From contig VDFB02252616.1 in NCBI GenBank assembly GCA_007258455.2, positions 119,634,552 through 119,698,551 on the forward strand: 64,000 nt of DNA. The letters run 5' to 3'. Shown here piece by piece: positions 35,480-47,858 of the stretch; positions within the stretch are counted from its first letter, which is position 1, and each line of letters starts with the position of its first letter. Origin of the DNA: Sequoia sempervirens (lineage: Eukaryota; Streptophyta; Pinopsida; Cupressales; Cupressaceae). The position numbers and the translations under genes are program-made. The notes beneath the pieces were generated by a model. It was not told the DNA's origin and did not search any database. It was given only the letters and a program-made list of their open reading frames with translations.

Positions 35480-37440
35480 CAGATGGTGTAGGCATCTCTA
35501 CACCAGTCCCTCCACCACCAGATGTACCAGGATCTCTTGGGTCTCTCAAGAGGGGCTGTGTCACACCTCTATGCATAGTCCTCAACTGGGACCTACTAGA
35601 TCGAGACTACACATAACTCACTTTCTGCTCTGAAGGAATGACATCATATTATTTACCTCTATAGTACTCTTCCTCCTAACCTAAACAGACAACCTCTCTC
35701 ATATGATATGTTATAGATGTACCATCTACCAATCTTTGTAACCTCTTGGCCATCTATTGTGATTGCTCTGCAACCCGCCTAGTTGCATCTCTCTCCGCTG
35801 TCAAAGAGGAAATATGTGTTTGAGCCACTGCCAACTATCCCTATACTTGAGTGAGAGTCTATGCATGAGATTGGACCTATGCCTGCATCTGAGCTTGTGT
35901 CTACACCAATAAACCCTGAGCCTAAACCAAATGACCCTGTAAGGTCTGCACTTGCACCAGTAGGCTCACAATTTGTGTCTGCTACTGTTGGGAAGGTACA
36001 CTGATCTGTACATGCCACCCTATAGGAGCTACCACTGCTTGCCTCTTACGAGGCATCATATACTCCTTCACATCTATGGTTGGACCCGACCCACCTGTAC
36101 CATCTCCACCACCACCTCCTCTATCATCTCCACTATCATATCCCTCCTCCTCTCCACTACTCTCATCCTCACTGCTGCCCTCCTCATCTCCACTACCCTG
36201 CTCATCCCCATTGACCTCAACATCCTCCACCTCCTCCTCACCAACAACCTCTCTCCTCCATCAATGACCATGTGCAACAACAACCTCCTCCTCTAAAGGT
36301 AGTGGATCAAGCTCATTAGGAATGGTAATCCATGGAAAAGGATGTAATACCAGATACTCTACATAATCAGCTATAATAGGTGGCTCGATAATATTAGGAT
36401 AGATCTCCCAAACTAGAGCATGTAGAACTTGGAACTCCTAAACAATGACATCATACGAAATACTGGGCCCCCACTCTGTAGAATCTAACTAATGACAAGA
36501 ATAATGAGAAAAACCCTAGGGCATGCCTTGAACAATACCATACCATCTGAGCACTCATCTAAAAAGAAATCTCTTTAAAACCCAATGAGGCTAACCAATC
36601 AGAATCATTGACTAACAGAGATAAGGCAACCGAATTTCATCATCATCCTAGTGCTTGCAATCTAAGTAGGGGCACCATGTCACAACCTATATATCATCCA
36701 ATACTTTTCTCCAGTGATCCGACTTACCCAGTCTAGGATGAGTAAGTTGACCTATTTACATATGTACATATGGCCACATGGTGGGTCATTGCCTCACCAT
36801 CATTGGATGTGTAACAACAATATGCTCCCACTCCCACACCTATAGTAGAGTAACTCCTAATGAAAAACTACGACCTCTAAGATAGACGGCTGAATATAAA
36901 TCATGATAAAGATGGGAAAGAATGCACATGCCCCAAGCATATCTCATACCGTGCACAATCATGCTCTCCAACACATGGCCCCAACCAATAGAAAGTCCCT
37001 TTGACCTTCAATCGGGACAAAGGAACCCTCCAATAAAACCAACAAGAACTGTAGGTAGGGTAGCATAAGCATCTACCATCTCACGCCATGGAATCCAATA
37101 TCCACAGATAGAATCATCTTGAAATACTCTACAGAGAGCATCGATCTTGCCTTGCTCTGAAAAATCACAAACTACAATGTCACCAATAACGGGTATCCTT
37201 AGAATCCGCCAGACATCCTCAGGAGTGACTATCATCTCACCAGTAGGAAGGTGGAAAGTATTATGCTCACTATGCCACCTCTCTGCTAGGGTTGTCAAGA
37301 GACCCCGATTAATCATAATTTGGGGCATATCTAATAAAGAAGTCAAACCATAATGTGTAATAACTGCCATCTCAAGTTGCGCTAGATGTGGTATCAAATT
37401 GAATGTCTAGGGAAACTACTCTCAAATTTGTAGGTTCGTT
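35480..37440 (-). pseudogene. Antisense plant mobile domain (PMD) gene
   Basis: On the minus strand, a 129-codon frame (37397-37008, opening on a TTG codon with no ATG visible nearby) reads HYGLTSLLDMP, LTTLAERWHSEHNTFHLPTG and VTPEDVWRILRIPVIGD. This is the signature of the plant mobile domain, found in MAIN/MAIL1 proteins and in many transposons. After a shift the domain continues (about 37005-36760: GEHDCARYEICLGH, GAYCCYTSNDG). Next come an acidic tract (36230-36100, Glu/Asp/Ser/Gly), a basic PRKRQ near 36045, and a C-terminal Leu/Gln-rich coiled coil (about 36000-35700), in which most stops stand where Gln repeats. It lies opposite in strand to pol. Its role is unknown; PMDs are linked to silencing and to transposon biology. 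Confidence 0.75.
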
Positions 37441-37569
37441 AAAGCCTCCTATCATCATGAAATGTTCAAAGTCGATACTCTTTGTCAAATCATCAAACAC
37501 CTATTATCCTATCAAATCTAATCAGCTCTAGTGAGAATTTTGATCAAATCTCGTGAGCAAGCATCATCA

Positions 37570-37750
37570 AATCTCACCTATCATGAGGTCAATCGTCAAT
37601 CTTAAAATTGTACCTCGCCTATCATGAGGTCAATTAATCAAATCAACCTTGCTTATCATGAGGTATATCAAACAAACTCTAATTATTCCTCGCCAATCAT
37701 GAGGATAATTATCAATTATCAATCATCAGACCTCACCTATCATGAGGTTG
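37570..37750. repeat. Five-copy CCTCACCTATCATGAGG hairpin motif
   Basis: Copies start near 37575, 37614, 37646, 37688 and 37730, spaced 30-45 bases. Each is a short imperfect inverted repeat (CCTCA..TGAGG). The cluster lies in the presumed upstream region of the antisense PMD gene. Confidence 0.7.
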
Positions 37751-37859
37751 AACATCATCTACTTTATTGAGATCATCAAATCATATCAAACCAACAACTG
37801 ACATGATCAAAATTGACAAAATCAAGGATAAAATTGACATACCACATCATTCTAACTTG

Positions 37860-38225
37860 GATGCACTAAAATAGTGTTTTTATGTGCCAAAATATCATAA
37901 GCACCATTAAAACACATCTATGTGCTAAAATAGGTGCTCAAAGCACTAATTCATTAGATGTGCCATTTCAGGAGATAAATGTGCTATTTCAGTACATTGA
38001 AGCGCCATTACAAGGGATGCACTATTTTGGGGGGTCAAAGCATGAATCTATGAGGTCAATGTGCTAAACTATCTTAAGTGCTAAAACATATACCCAAAGC
38101 ACTATAACATTCAAAGCACTAAATTAACCTATCAAAGCGCTATAGAATCTATCCTAAGCGCTACTTTATTAAAAGTGCTAAAACATAAATTGAAAGCACT
38201 ACTGCATGCCTTAGATGCACTAAAA
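37860..38225 (-). repeat. GATGCACTAAAATA-type repeats upstream of the PMD gene
   Basis: Fifteen or so degenerate units such as AAGCGCTA, AAAGCACTA and ATGTGCTAAAATA. On the minus strand they read TAGCGCTT and TATTTTAGTGCATC, the motif seen on the plus strand in the leader at 24295-24570 and 26085-26365. Confidence 0.6.
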
Positions 38226-38811
38226 TAATCAAAAATCTGAAATCTGAAAAAAAAAAGAAAAAAGAAAAAAAAAGTGCGAAAAATGAGAAAACACGTAAAA
38301 CAAGGAGGTTCACAGGTCTGTACCGGAGGTCCGTAGGCGATTGGGCAGTTGTGTCATCGCACGTGCTCAAAACGGTGAGTGTGGTAAGGGATTGACATCT
38401 TGCTCCAAATTTTCTCTCACTCTAAGTTTTCAAACTTAAACATGCACAAATGAATTCTAAATCACCCTTTTAGCTTTTTTTATAAAGTGATTAGAGGTGA
38501 TTTTTATGGGATTTATTTAATTTATTTACTGGAGGATTCATTCAAAACTCATCACATGGGCATCTTTCAAACTGTTTGTCGGGAGATAAATTATTTTATC
38601 ATCAAAAATTTATCGAATCATCAAAAATCATCAAAAATCATGAAAATTTTGAAAAATTCCAAAAAACCAAGAAAATCATCAATTTATCTCATAAGGAGGC
38701 ATATATCCATCATCACTTAAAAATCAATATCTGGGGCATATTGAATTTTTTTTGTCGATACTAGTAGTAGTAGCAAAATTTTCTTTGAAGCAATGCGTAA
38801 ACACATCACTT

Positions 38812-38822
38812 CAAAGAGAGGC
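38812..38822 (+). promoter_or_regulatory. Polypurine tract of the Tat element
   Basis: CAAAGAGAGGC lies four bases upstream of the 3' LTR (TGTATAC at 38827), the normal place for plus-strand DNA priming. Confidence 0.6.
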
Positions 38823-38826
38823 AACA

Positions 38827-39889
38827 TGTATACACCTAAAAATGGTCTAGATAATCTAATTGATTAAATACGATTTATTTAATTAATTAACCTTAAATTC
38901 CTCTACTATTGAATAAATAGAAATATTTATTTATATAGTTCACATTTTAATTCTTCTAATTCTTCAATTATTTCATCTTAATTAAATAAACAAGTTCACA
39001 TACTTTGTTTCATTTAATTATTCATTTCTTCCATATTTAATTTAATAAATACACTTCTATAGTTTGTTTTATTAAATTTAATATCTTATTTCTTCCTAAA
39101 TTTGAATAAATGTAAATATTCAATTATATTCATATTTCTACAACTCATCATATTTTACTGACCAAATTAGATATAAAACATCTAATTTAATTCAACTAGC
39201 ATTCATGGGAAAGTTGTGGAGAAAAATTGGAAATCAATTTTTCAATCTCCTTCCTCTGATTCTTCCTATCCTTTGGCAAGATTTTTTTTGGGGAGGAAAA
39301 ATCCACATGATCAGCTCGAACTTCTTCATCCTTCACCATTCAATCCTTTAGATTGAATCCAGACCTTTGTCATGCTACCCCTTCACAAATGTGCTGACGT
39401 GAATCTATAAATATAACCTTCTAAAGTAGGAAATAGATCCCAACTTTTTGTGATCTTAATCTACAGATATAGCAATCAAGTATTCAAGCATTTAGCAATT
39501 ATCATTTAGCAATAGAATCACATAACAATCAATAGAATCATAATCATGACATTCCATTTAGATTCATCATAGTTTATAATAGCTTCATTTTATCTATTTT
39601 ATGTCATTTGCATTAGAAGGATTCCATCATTGCACTTAGAAATAGAATCATATAGCTTTAGCATCATAATCATAATCATCCCATTCTCTAGATTGGAATT
39701 TTAACAGTCATAGTACTAACCAAATCTGAGAGCCCTTTGTGATTAAATAAATCTTTAGAGATAGGGAACAATGAGATGCTTTCAAGAGTTTTCCTATTTT
39801 TAACTAATTTAATTGTTGATTCTCTTGATATAATGTTTCATTAAGAAGTGGTTTTTGTTATTTTACTCATTACTTATTCCACACTTACA
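38827..39889 (+). repeat. 3' LTR of the Tat element
   Basis: TGTATACACC to CACTTACA. It retains the TG start that the 5' copy has lost. The duplication GATAC follows directly. Confidence 0.93.
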
Positions 39890-42342
39890 GATACATGTCA
39901 AGTGGGGCTAGAATTCTTAAAGACCAATTTTCAACCCACTCTTTTGAGTCACAATTATTCCATGCTTGAAGTGTACATGCAAAACAAAAGCATGCCATCT
40001 TCCATATATGGATAGTCACTACATTGGAGCTTCTAAAAGAGTGTAGCTCACTCAATCCTATCAGTGTACAACAATCCTCATATTTTGCAATGTTAGTATC
40101 ATCTACCAACAAAAAAATTATATGAACTAAAGAATTACCTTAATTACCTAGACCCATACCATGTTTGCACCACTAGAAAATTGATTTTGCATCTATCAAC
40201 TTTGGACTTTATTTGTCCTCTAACTCTTCTCATGCTAAGGCTCTTTTGATACATGCACCTACACCATCATCCTCCCCCTTTCTATGCCCAACCTCTGAGA
40301 AATTCCACATATGTTGAACACCACTAATTTGATGCATCTTTCTCAACCAATAAAACATTCTAGAGTTCTTAAATTATGATGTACAACTATCTGACCATAT
40401 GATATGTTCATTGAATGATATGCTCTTGCTAACCAAATTAGCATAGAACATTTGAAAGAAACCTTGCAAAAATTCTAAAAAATATGTGTGATCATCACTT
40501 ATGTAAAAGTGATACTCCCTCAATACTTTCATATTATCTTGTATTATTTGCATGAATGAATGCTATATGCACAAATATAGCAACCTATGTGGAGTTGTAG
40601 TATTGTGATTACACCTCGTTCTATGGTTGTAGTGTGTAGTTCTCTATGAATTCAACAACTAAAATAATGCTATGAAGTGGAAATGTGTCCTTGCATAACT
40701 TTAACTATGAGTCAAACCATTGAGCTCTATGTGCATGTATTGCATACTCATAAACCACATGATCATGAAAAATACCCATAAACTGATACACTGAATTGTA
40801 TCATTGACCAATTCACACTTTTTTCCTTCTTTCCCATCTTTTAGATTGTAGGCCACTATCTTGTATTTACCAAATTCCACAATTTTGTTTCCAACCACAT
40901 GTATACTATCCATGTGTTCGAAAATTGGAAAATATTGCATGCCACCACAATGAACACATGTGCCATCCAAACATGATTTCTTGTAAAAAAAATTGACCAT
41001 CCACTCTTTCACATAAAATGGTAGATAAGAAATCCATTGGAAACCTAGGTGGAGGCCTTATGTTACATTCCTATAAAACATTGTTAGTATGCATATCTAC
41101 ACATATACATTGATAAACATCATAATGGTTAAAAAACCCAATATGTAGTCTACAACAAGAAGTAGCGCGCGTGTGATTTATTTTTACATAAAAATGATTT
41201 ATAATTTCAAAAAAACTTTGGCAAATTTTAACTTGAGGATACATCTCTACAAATTTATCAAAAAATTGGGTTTGAGTGGTATCCAAAAATTGATTTGGAT
41301 GTGGCTCACAGATTTAACTACCAATTCTCCTTATTATAATATCTCTTTGATTGGGAGATACCCTTATGTTATTCTTCCAAAATTATTTTATTAGAGATCT
41401 CAAGGCTTGAACAATTTCTTTATCTTTTTGTGGTAGTCTACGTGAAAAATGAACATAACTCATTGTTATTTGGATCCTCCACTCTTCCATGCCCTTTTTT
41501 TGCTCTCATTAGAGATGATCTACTTATTTTCATAGTTTTAATTATCTTTGAAAGGATCATCTTATTCCTGGTTTGACTACTTACCAATGTTTATGTCTTC
41601 ACACGTCATGTGGCATTACTATCTTTCATGCATGAGGTAGAACCTACTCATTAGATTCTTTACAATGGATTCCTCACTTGAGTCATATGATGTTCTTAGC
41701 CCAAGAATCTTCATGAAGGGCCTAAAATTGAGTTGCCTTATCATTTCAACAAATATTTGACATCTTCCAGCCTCACTTAGCTTCTCAAAAAATAATCTCC
41801 ATATCCTCTTTGCATATCTTTGACATGTAAATTTTGGAATCTTATTAGCCATCAGTATCAAAAAATTAGCATCAATATCATTCAATTATTTATTTATTTT
41901 ATGCAAAACTCCAGGGGGAGTTCTCAAAGGTAAAGTTGGATCAACATTAGGAATTCCAACAACATTAGAGATAGATGGCATACCTTCAATTGGAGATGTA
42001 AATAATGAAATACTTTGAAATTGGAATGTAAACAATGTTGTACCTTCAACTTCACATGTGGTATGTGGAGTGCCTTCAAATAGAGTTGTGTTTGTTGATG
42101 TACTTTCAACACCACATGTCTTATATGGTGTATCTTCAACTATATATGTGATTGTTGATGGGAGTTTCTTCTTCTACAAGGTTCAATTTCTTTTCTTCAA
42201 GAAGCTGCCTCATTTTTTCTCTTGTCCTTGCATTTTTGGCTTCACGTTCATATAGTGTTAGAGGGTTTCCATGTTTCCTCAACATGATGTTCAATGCTAC
42301 ATGTTCAGAAACACAAAAAGAACAAAAGTAAGTAATGCTCAA
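39890..42342 (-). pseudogene. Transposase-like gene, N-terminal and core part
   Basis: The minus-strand gene starts near 42285 (MLRKHGNPLTLYEREAKNAR, then a Lys/Glu-rich helix). It has a Thr/Ser-rich linker, a block at 41885-41619 (FLILMANKIPKFTCQRYAKR), a Cys/His-containing block (41286-41071: QFFDKFVEMYPQVKICQS, then TSCCRLHIGF), and CLDGTCVHCGG (about 40970). The core (about 40450-40220) reads IIWSDSCTS, FKNSRMFYWL, WNFSEVGHRKGEDDGVGACI and KRALA. As I recall, this S-D-x-C..FK..F and GHxKGxxDGxGAxxK layout recurs in uncharacterised, probably transposon-borne proteins across eukaryotes. Stops replace Gln and Arg codons. The gene continues at 23149-22560 beyond the Tat element. Confidence 0.65.
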
Positions 42343-44644
42343 TAATACAAAAAAATGACAAATATGGCCTCATATAATTGAATTTCATCTAAAAACTTCA
42401 AAATTTACACCAAGATAATAGTATTTCTTAAAGGGAAACAAAAATACTCTTTCATGAAGGGATGAAAAAATCCTCTTTCATGAAGGGTGGAAAAGATACT
42501 CTTCCAACAAGTAAGTCCTTTATAATTTATTTATGTTAAAAATGCTATAATGGATCAAATATAGTCATAACTGAAGCTAAGAAATGCTATCATGGACCAA
42601 ATATAGTCATAAAGGAAGCTAGGAAATGGTGATAGCAGTAATTAGATGACTGTCCTAAAATACAAGATTCATTACAACTATCATAAGACATGAGGTTGTC
42701 ATAAGCCATTGGGAGTAAGTGTGTCATTTTTAAATTCAGTCACACTACCAAAGGAATCATTTATAAAAGTATTGGGAGACTATCACTATTCCATCCAACA
42801 TAGGGGTTATCATTCATCATTTATAAGATTGTGTCATATAAGTATCATGAATAACAACTAATAGGACTACTGTCACATCAAGGGATTCTTCTAAATGCAG
42901 CAAGGGAAATCACTACATCAAAACTACCCCAAGTACATGGAAAATTGTCATAACAGTAAAGAAATGAAGTCACTCTATTATCTTTCACATCACTATGGTA
43001 ATCTCAACAAGGTGGTTAGAGAATCATGAAAATGGTAAGCCATCAAGCCCTTTATATTTTCATCACCATATCACATGAACTATCATAAATCCTTAAATTT
43101 GTCATGCAAACTCACCTCAGAGACCATCATGGTTTTCTTGCTACAAGAAGGGAACTTTGTCACATAATGATCTAGGAGACAATATGTAACGTTCGACACA
43201 AGTAAATATCATATCACTCAAAAGATAGTCACAAAATATTATTATTGGCAATAAGAGAAATTTTTATAGGTAGTCAGAAAAGATTGCCTGAGTATGAAAC
43301 CCATCATATACAATACAAAGACTATCATAGAGATTTGAAGGTGGATTCAAGGAAGTTCCTAATGTTTTTATCATCTAGGACTTTCCCTTACTTCTAAACC
43401 CCGTCATGGATCATTTAGCTAGTTATCATCTAGGACTATCAAAGATAGTTATTATACATCATGTTACTAGTCGTGTTACTCAAAAGGAAAGCATCCAATT
43501 TGGTGAGGTTGTTGGAAGCAACCATATTGGGTATTACACTAGATGATTTATTCATGAGGCTATGTAGAATGATTATACTATATTTTGGCTGACATGGTAG
43601 TGTATAGGCAATACGTGTTTTGTTGTAAGTGTATAAGAAACTTTGATTATACCCTCATTGTTAATATAAAATGGATTGTTTCAAGAAGACTAATATGGCT
43701 ATATCTTCTTTGAATTTATGGTAGGAGAAGGAAGAGAGGTCTTGAAATGAAGGTTATAGAACATGATGTTGATTTAAATGTCCTAATTGCTAAAACAAAG
43801 CACTGTCATTTCTTATTTTCTATTATACCCTACCCAGATAAAGATAGAAATTTTTAGCAAGGAGAGGAATTCCTAAATCTAGACTAGGAAATTTTTTCTC
43901 ACCTACCGGATTTGAGGACTCTATTTCTCTTTTCATACTACTACAAGGGGGCTATTCATGTGTAAAAGTGGAAAATATACTGATTATATCACTATGAGGT
44001 CATGATGGGGATTGTGCTATAGAGGAAGAGCTTAGAGATGATAAGCTAGTTAAACGAATGATGCATTATTTAAGATTTGAGGATCATTCTTGGACCATTC
44101 ATTCCTTTCCAATGAAGGATGGGATTTCTATAGATGTCTAGTTGAATATATATATAAGGTTCAGGATATTAAAGTTGATTTTCTAAATATTAATGTACTA
44201 ACCAAACTCCAAGTCTTTTTATTAGTATTCCAACACCTTGATGAATATTGATGAATTTGTGATGCATTTCATATCACTGGTTGTTTGCTAATGGTAAATA
44301 GCTTTATGTAGTCAACCTGAACCCCAACAAACTAGCTATGTGATCTCCCTTCAATCTGAATGAAAATTTGCTACATAATATAGGTAGTAGGAAATTGTAA
44401 CTTTAAAGAAAAGAAAAATGAAAAGAAATTGATCTATGTGACAAGCAAAGGCAAATCATGTTGAGATTTACAAACCCACCTACATTCTAGCCAATATAGA
44501 GTGAATCAATTTGCTTGTTTTTAGGTCATGTTTGCTAAAAAATTGAATAAAAAAATGTGAATTCCACTAACCATGAGGGAAATGGACCACTATAAGCAAT
44601 GTAAATGGAATACATAAGAATTTTTTTGTTAATTTGAAATCCTC
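42343..44644. other. Unannotated AT-rich region
   Basis: The first part is probably the upstream region of the minus-strand transposase-like gene. It holds a small direct repeat (ctctttcatgaaggg, 42448 and 42472) and another of about 45 bases (atgctat..gatcaaatatagtcataa, 42540-42565 and 42583-42612). No coding region or boundary is recognised. Confidence 0.45.
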
Positions 44645-44646
44645 TA

Positions 44647-45622
44647 TATGGGTGAAAGCACAAAGCTGTGTCACACTTTATAAAGGAAACGGCCAATGCT
44701 GATCCAACTTTTAAACTTGAATCACTAAAAAGTGGCATATGTTTTTGAATTTTGAAATGATGTAAACTAGTAAAATATGTATTTTTTAGTATATTTTATG
44801 TTTGTATTTTTTAAAAAAAATTGAAAAATTATTTAAAACTACTTTTTAATAAATTAACACTATAATTTAGTTGCTGATAAACTGCTGAAAAATGAAGTTG
44901 CATGGGACGTCAAACTTTTTATAGTAAATTTTATTATTTTTCTTTCAATTTTTTTGTGTTTATTTATAACTTGAAACTTTAGTGCATGGATATATTTTTT
45001 TCTAATTTTGATAAGTATATAATTTTAAATAAATATGAAAATGTGCGTGAATCAAAAAATAGTTGTTTTAATCAGACGTCAATTTTCATATTAAATATTT
45101 ATCTAAAATGAAAAAAAAACTATTGCATCTTGAAATAGATTCTTTTATCTAGTGCATCATATTTTTTTCAATTTTTTAAAATAAGTTTTAGTATTTTTCC
45201 TTGGCATGGTAATCGACCTAATATTTTGTGCTGATAACCTACTTTTAGTAAAAATAAAAAATAAAATATAAATAATAATTAAACTATTGAAATAAATATA
45301 TTTTTGAAAACTACACTTATGGATCTACAAAAGAGTATTTTTTATATTTTAAAAAAAATGTTATTTACATTAGCAAGAGTTATTGAAACCTCAAGCTTTT
45401 CAAATAATTTTATTTTTTTGGTAAATTGGAATCAAAATGGTGCTCCATGTATTTTTAGCCAACAATTTAAGTTGAAAAAGTTATGGAAGTATCTAACTTA
45501 GCTAGAATGAATCTTACTACATCATATGTTTGACCAAAATTGATTTTAGTTAGAAATACTTAAATTTAGTTGTGCTGATAAGTTAGCTAAAAGTGTGACA
45601 CAACTTTGTGCTTTTACCCATA
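44647..45622. mobile_element. Non-autonomous TIR transposon, 976 bp, TA target
   Basis: Terminal inverted repeats of about 33 bases, TATGGGTGAAAGCACAAAG.. at the left and its complement ..CTTTGTGCTTTTACCCATA at the right, with TGTGTCACAC next inside. TA dinucleotides at 44645-44646 and 45623-45624 flank it. The interior is AT-rich with no transposase; the short frames in it are chance. The TA duplication fits the Tc1/mariner superfamily, but the termini match no family I can name. Confidence 0.75.
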
Positions 45623-45624
45623 TA

Positions 45625-46079
45625 AGTTTTCATGAATTCATCTAAATTATACATCTTGATTTTTCATTTTTTTCTTCAAACTCCTTAAAATTTAACTTTT
45701 TTATGAAACTTCTATCTTATTCAATGTTGAATTCTATGTAAAACTATTATGATTAATAAAATTATGAAAGGAATGTTCTATATTATAAAAACTAAAAAAA
45801 ACTCAATATAAGCATTTCAATTTTACAAAAATGAATATATTACATAAGAAAATCAAATATGTTGTAGAAAATTCAAATTATATTCTCTTACATTGTCCAA
45901 CAATCAAATTGGTGCTAAAAAGCTGATGAAGCAAGCATAATATGGTACCACAAGAATTCAATTGCATAAAATGGTGTTTTCTTGTCAAAGAATGCATAGA
46001 ACTAGATAGAGGAAGTGAATTGTGGGTGTGTATCATGGGTCAACTACTTTTTTAATTTATTTTTGGAAAAAACAATTTG
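45625..46079. other. AT-rich spacer
   Basis: No feature is recognised between the TIR transposon and the inverted repeat that opens the simple-repeat block. Confidence 0.5.
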
Positions 46080-46120
46080 GTGCTCAACAAATTTGGCGAG
46101 CACCAAATGTGTTGCATAAT
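46080..46120 (+). repeat. Left short inverted repeat of the array block
   Basis: AATTTGGCGAGCACCAAAT (about 46087-46105) is the reverse complement of a phrase at about 54836-54856. The pair brackets the whole polypurine and telomere-like block. Confidence 0.5.
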
Positions 46121-46164
46121 AGGTTTCCTATTTTTTGAGCACTAAATGTGATGTTTGTAGGCTT

Positions 46165-46345
46165 TACCAAGGGAGAGAGAAGAGTGAGAGAGACCTAGTA
46201 GAGTACCAAGGGATGGAGGGAGAGGTTTAATGAACTTTAATGATAATGAAAAGGATACGGGAGAAGAGTGGGAGAGAGATAGAGGAATAGTAATGAGACA
46301 AGGAGTGAGAGATGTAGAGATGGATTAGGGATGGAGAGGTAGAGA
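46165..46345 (+). repeat. Polypurine tract, left
   Basis: GGGAGAGAGAAGAGTGAGAG-type purine-rich DNA ahead of the telomere-like array. Similar DNA closes the block at 53826-54665. Confidence 0.8.
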
Positions 46346-47858
46346 ATGATTAATCCCTAAAGCCTTAAATCCTATACCTTACACATTAATCCCTCAAACC
46401 TCAATTCTAAACCCTTAAAGCCTATACCTAAGACACCAATCCCTCAACCCTTAAACTCTAATACCTTAATCCTATAACCCTCAAACTTCAACCCTTAACC
46501 CTAAACCCTAATCCATCAATCCTCAACCCTTAATCCCTCAACCCTTAAACCCTAATCCCAAAACCCTCAACCCTTAAACTCTTAATCCTTAAACCCTTAA
46601 ACCCTAATCCCTTAATCATATAACCCTCAACCTTCAACCCTCAAACTTCAACCCTAACCCATCAACCCTCAAGCCTCTACCCCTAAACTCTTAAACCCTT
46701 AAACCCTCAAGCCTCAAGCCTTAACCCTAATCCCTCAACTCTATAACTTAGACCCAAAACCCTCAAACCTCAACCCTCAAGCCTTAAACCCTAATCCCTC
46801 AACCCTCAACCTGTAATCCATAAATCTTTAAACCCTAATCCCTAAATCCTATAACCCTCAACCTTCAACCCTCAACCCTTTAACCCTCAACCATTTAACC
46901 TCAACCCTCAACATTTAAAACCTAATCCCTCAATCCTATAATCCTCAAACTTCAACCCTCAACCCTCAACCCTAATCCTTCAATCCTGAACCCTTAAACC
47001 CTCATCCTTCAAACCTCAACCCTTAAACCCTAATCCCTCAACCCTCAACCCTTAAACCATTAATCCCTAAATCCTTAAACCCTAATCCCTTAATCCTATA
47101 ACCCTCAACCTTCAACCCTCAAACTTTAACCCTCGACCCTTTAACCTCAACCCTCAACCCTTAAACCCTTATCCCTAAATCAACCTCAACCCTTAAACCA
47201 TCATCCTTCAACCCTCAACCCTTAAACCCTAATCCCTCAATCCTCAACCCTTAAACCCTCATCCCTCAACTCTCAACCATTAAACCCTCAACCCTTAATC
47301 CCTATACCCTCAACCCTCATACCTCAACCCTCAACCCTTAAACCCTATTGCCTCAACCCTCGACCCTTAATCCCTTATCAATCAACCCTCAACCCTTAAA
47401 ACCTATACCCTTAATTTCTCAACCCTCAACCCTTAAAACCTTGACCCTTAACCCTCAACCCTAATCTGTCAACCCTTAAACCATAATCACTCAATCCTCA
47501 ACCATTAAATCCTCAAACCTTAAACCCTAATCCCTCAACCCTCAACTCTTCAACCCTCATACCTCAATCCTCAACCCTAAAACCCTCAACCCTTAATCCA
47601 TAAACTCTCAACCCTCAACCCTCAAACCCTCATCCCTCAATGCTCAAACCTAATCCCTCAAACCTAAACCCTTAAACCCTCAACCCTCAACCCTCTACCC
47701 TATACATTAAACCCTTAACCATAATCCCTCAAACCTCAACCCTATACCTTAAGCCCTCAAGCCTCAACCCTAAAATCCTAATCCCTCAAGCCTCATCCCT
47801 TAAAAACTAAACCATTAAACCCTTAAACCCTAAACCTTGACCCCTAATCCCCCAAGTT
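46346..47858 (+). repeat. Degenerate telomere-like array, left part
   Basis: About 1.5 kb of 6-8 base units such as CCCTAAA, CCCTCAA, CCCTTAA and CCCTAAT. The CCCTAAA core is the common plant telomere repeat, but units are mixed and point mutated, so this is interstitial and not a chromosome end. It is cut by an LTR element at 47858. Confidence 0.9.

Larger units (their letters stand above)
23155..39889 (+). mobile_element. Complete Tat-lineage Ty3 LTR retrotransposon, 16.7 kb
   Basis: LTRs of 1055 and 1063 bp (23155-24209, 38827-39889) and a perfect 5-base target duplication GATAC (23150-23154 and 39890-39894) define the whole element. It carries gag, protease, a G-patch, RT, Ty3 RNase H, a second archaeal-type RNase H and integrase in that order, with roughly four frameshifts and many stops. 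The second RNase H places it in the plant Tat group. The 5.2 kb after integrase holds an antisense plant-mobile-domain gene. It is inserted in a minus-strand transposase-like gene. Confidence 0.92.

Noticed and set aside
35973..36296. Plus-strand Pro/Ser/Leu-rich ORFs
   Set aside because: Complement of the acidic tract of the antisense PMD gene.
37575..38225. CRISPR-like array
   Set aside because: The repeats are degenerate, spacing is irregular, the sequence is eukaryotic and there are no cas genes.
46346..47858. True telomere
   Set aside because: Units are mixed and mutated, and the array is bordered by non-telomeric DNA on both sides.
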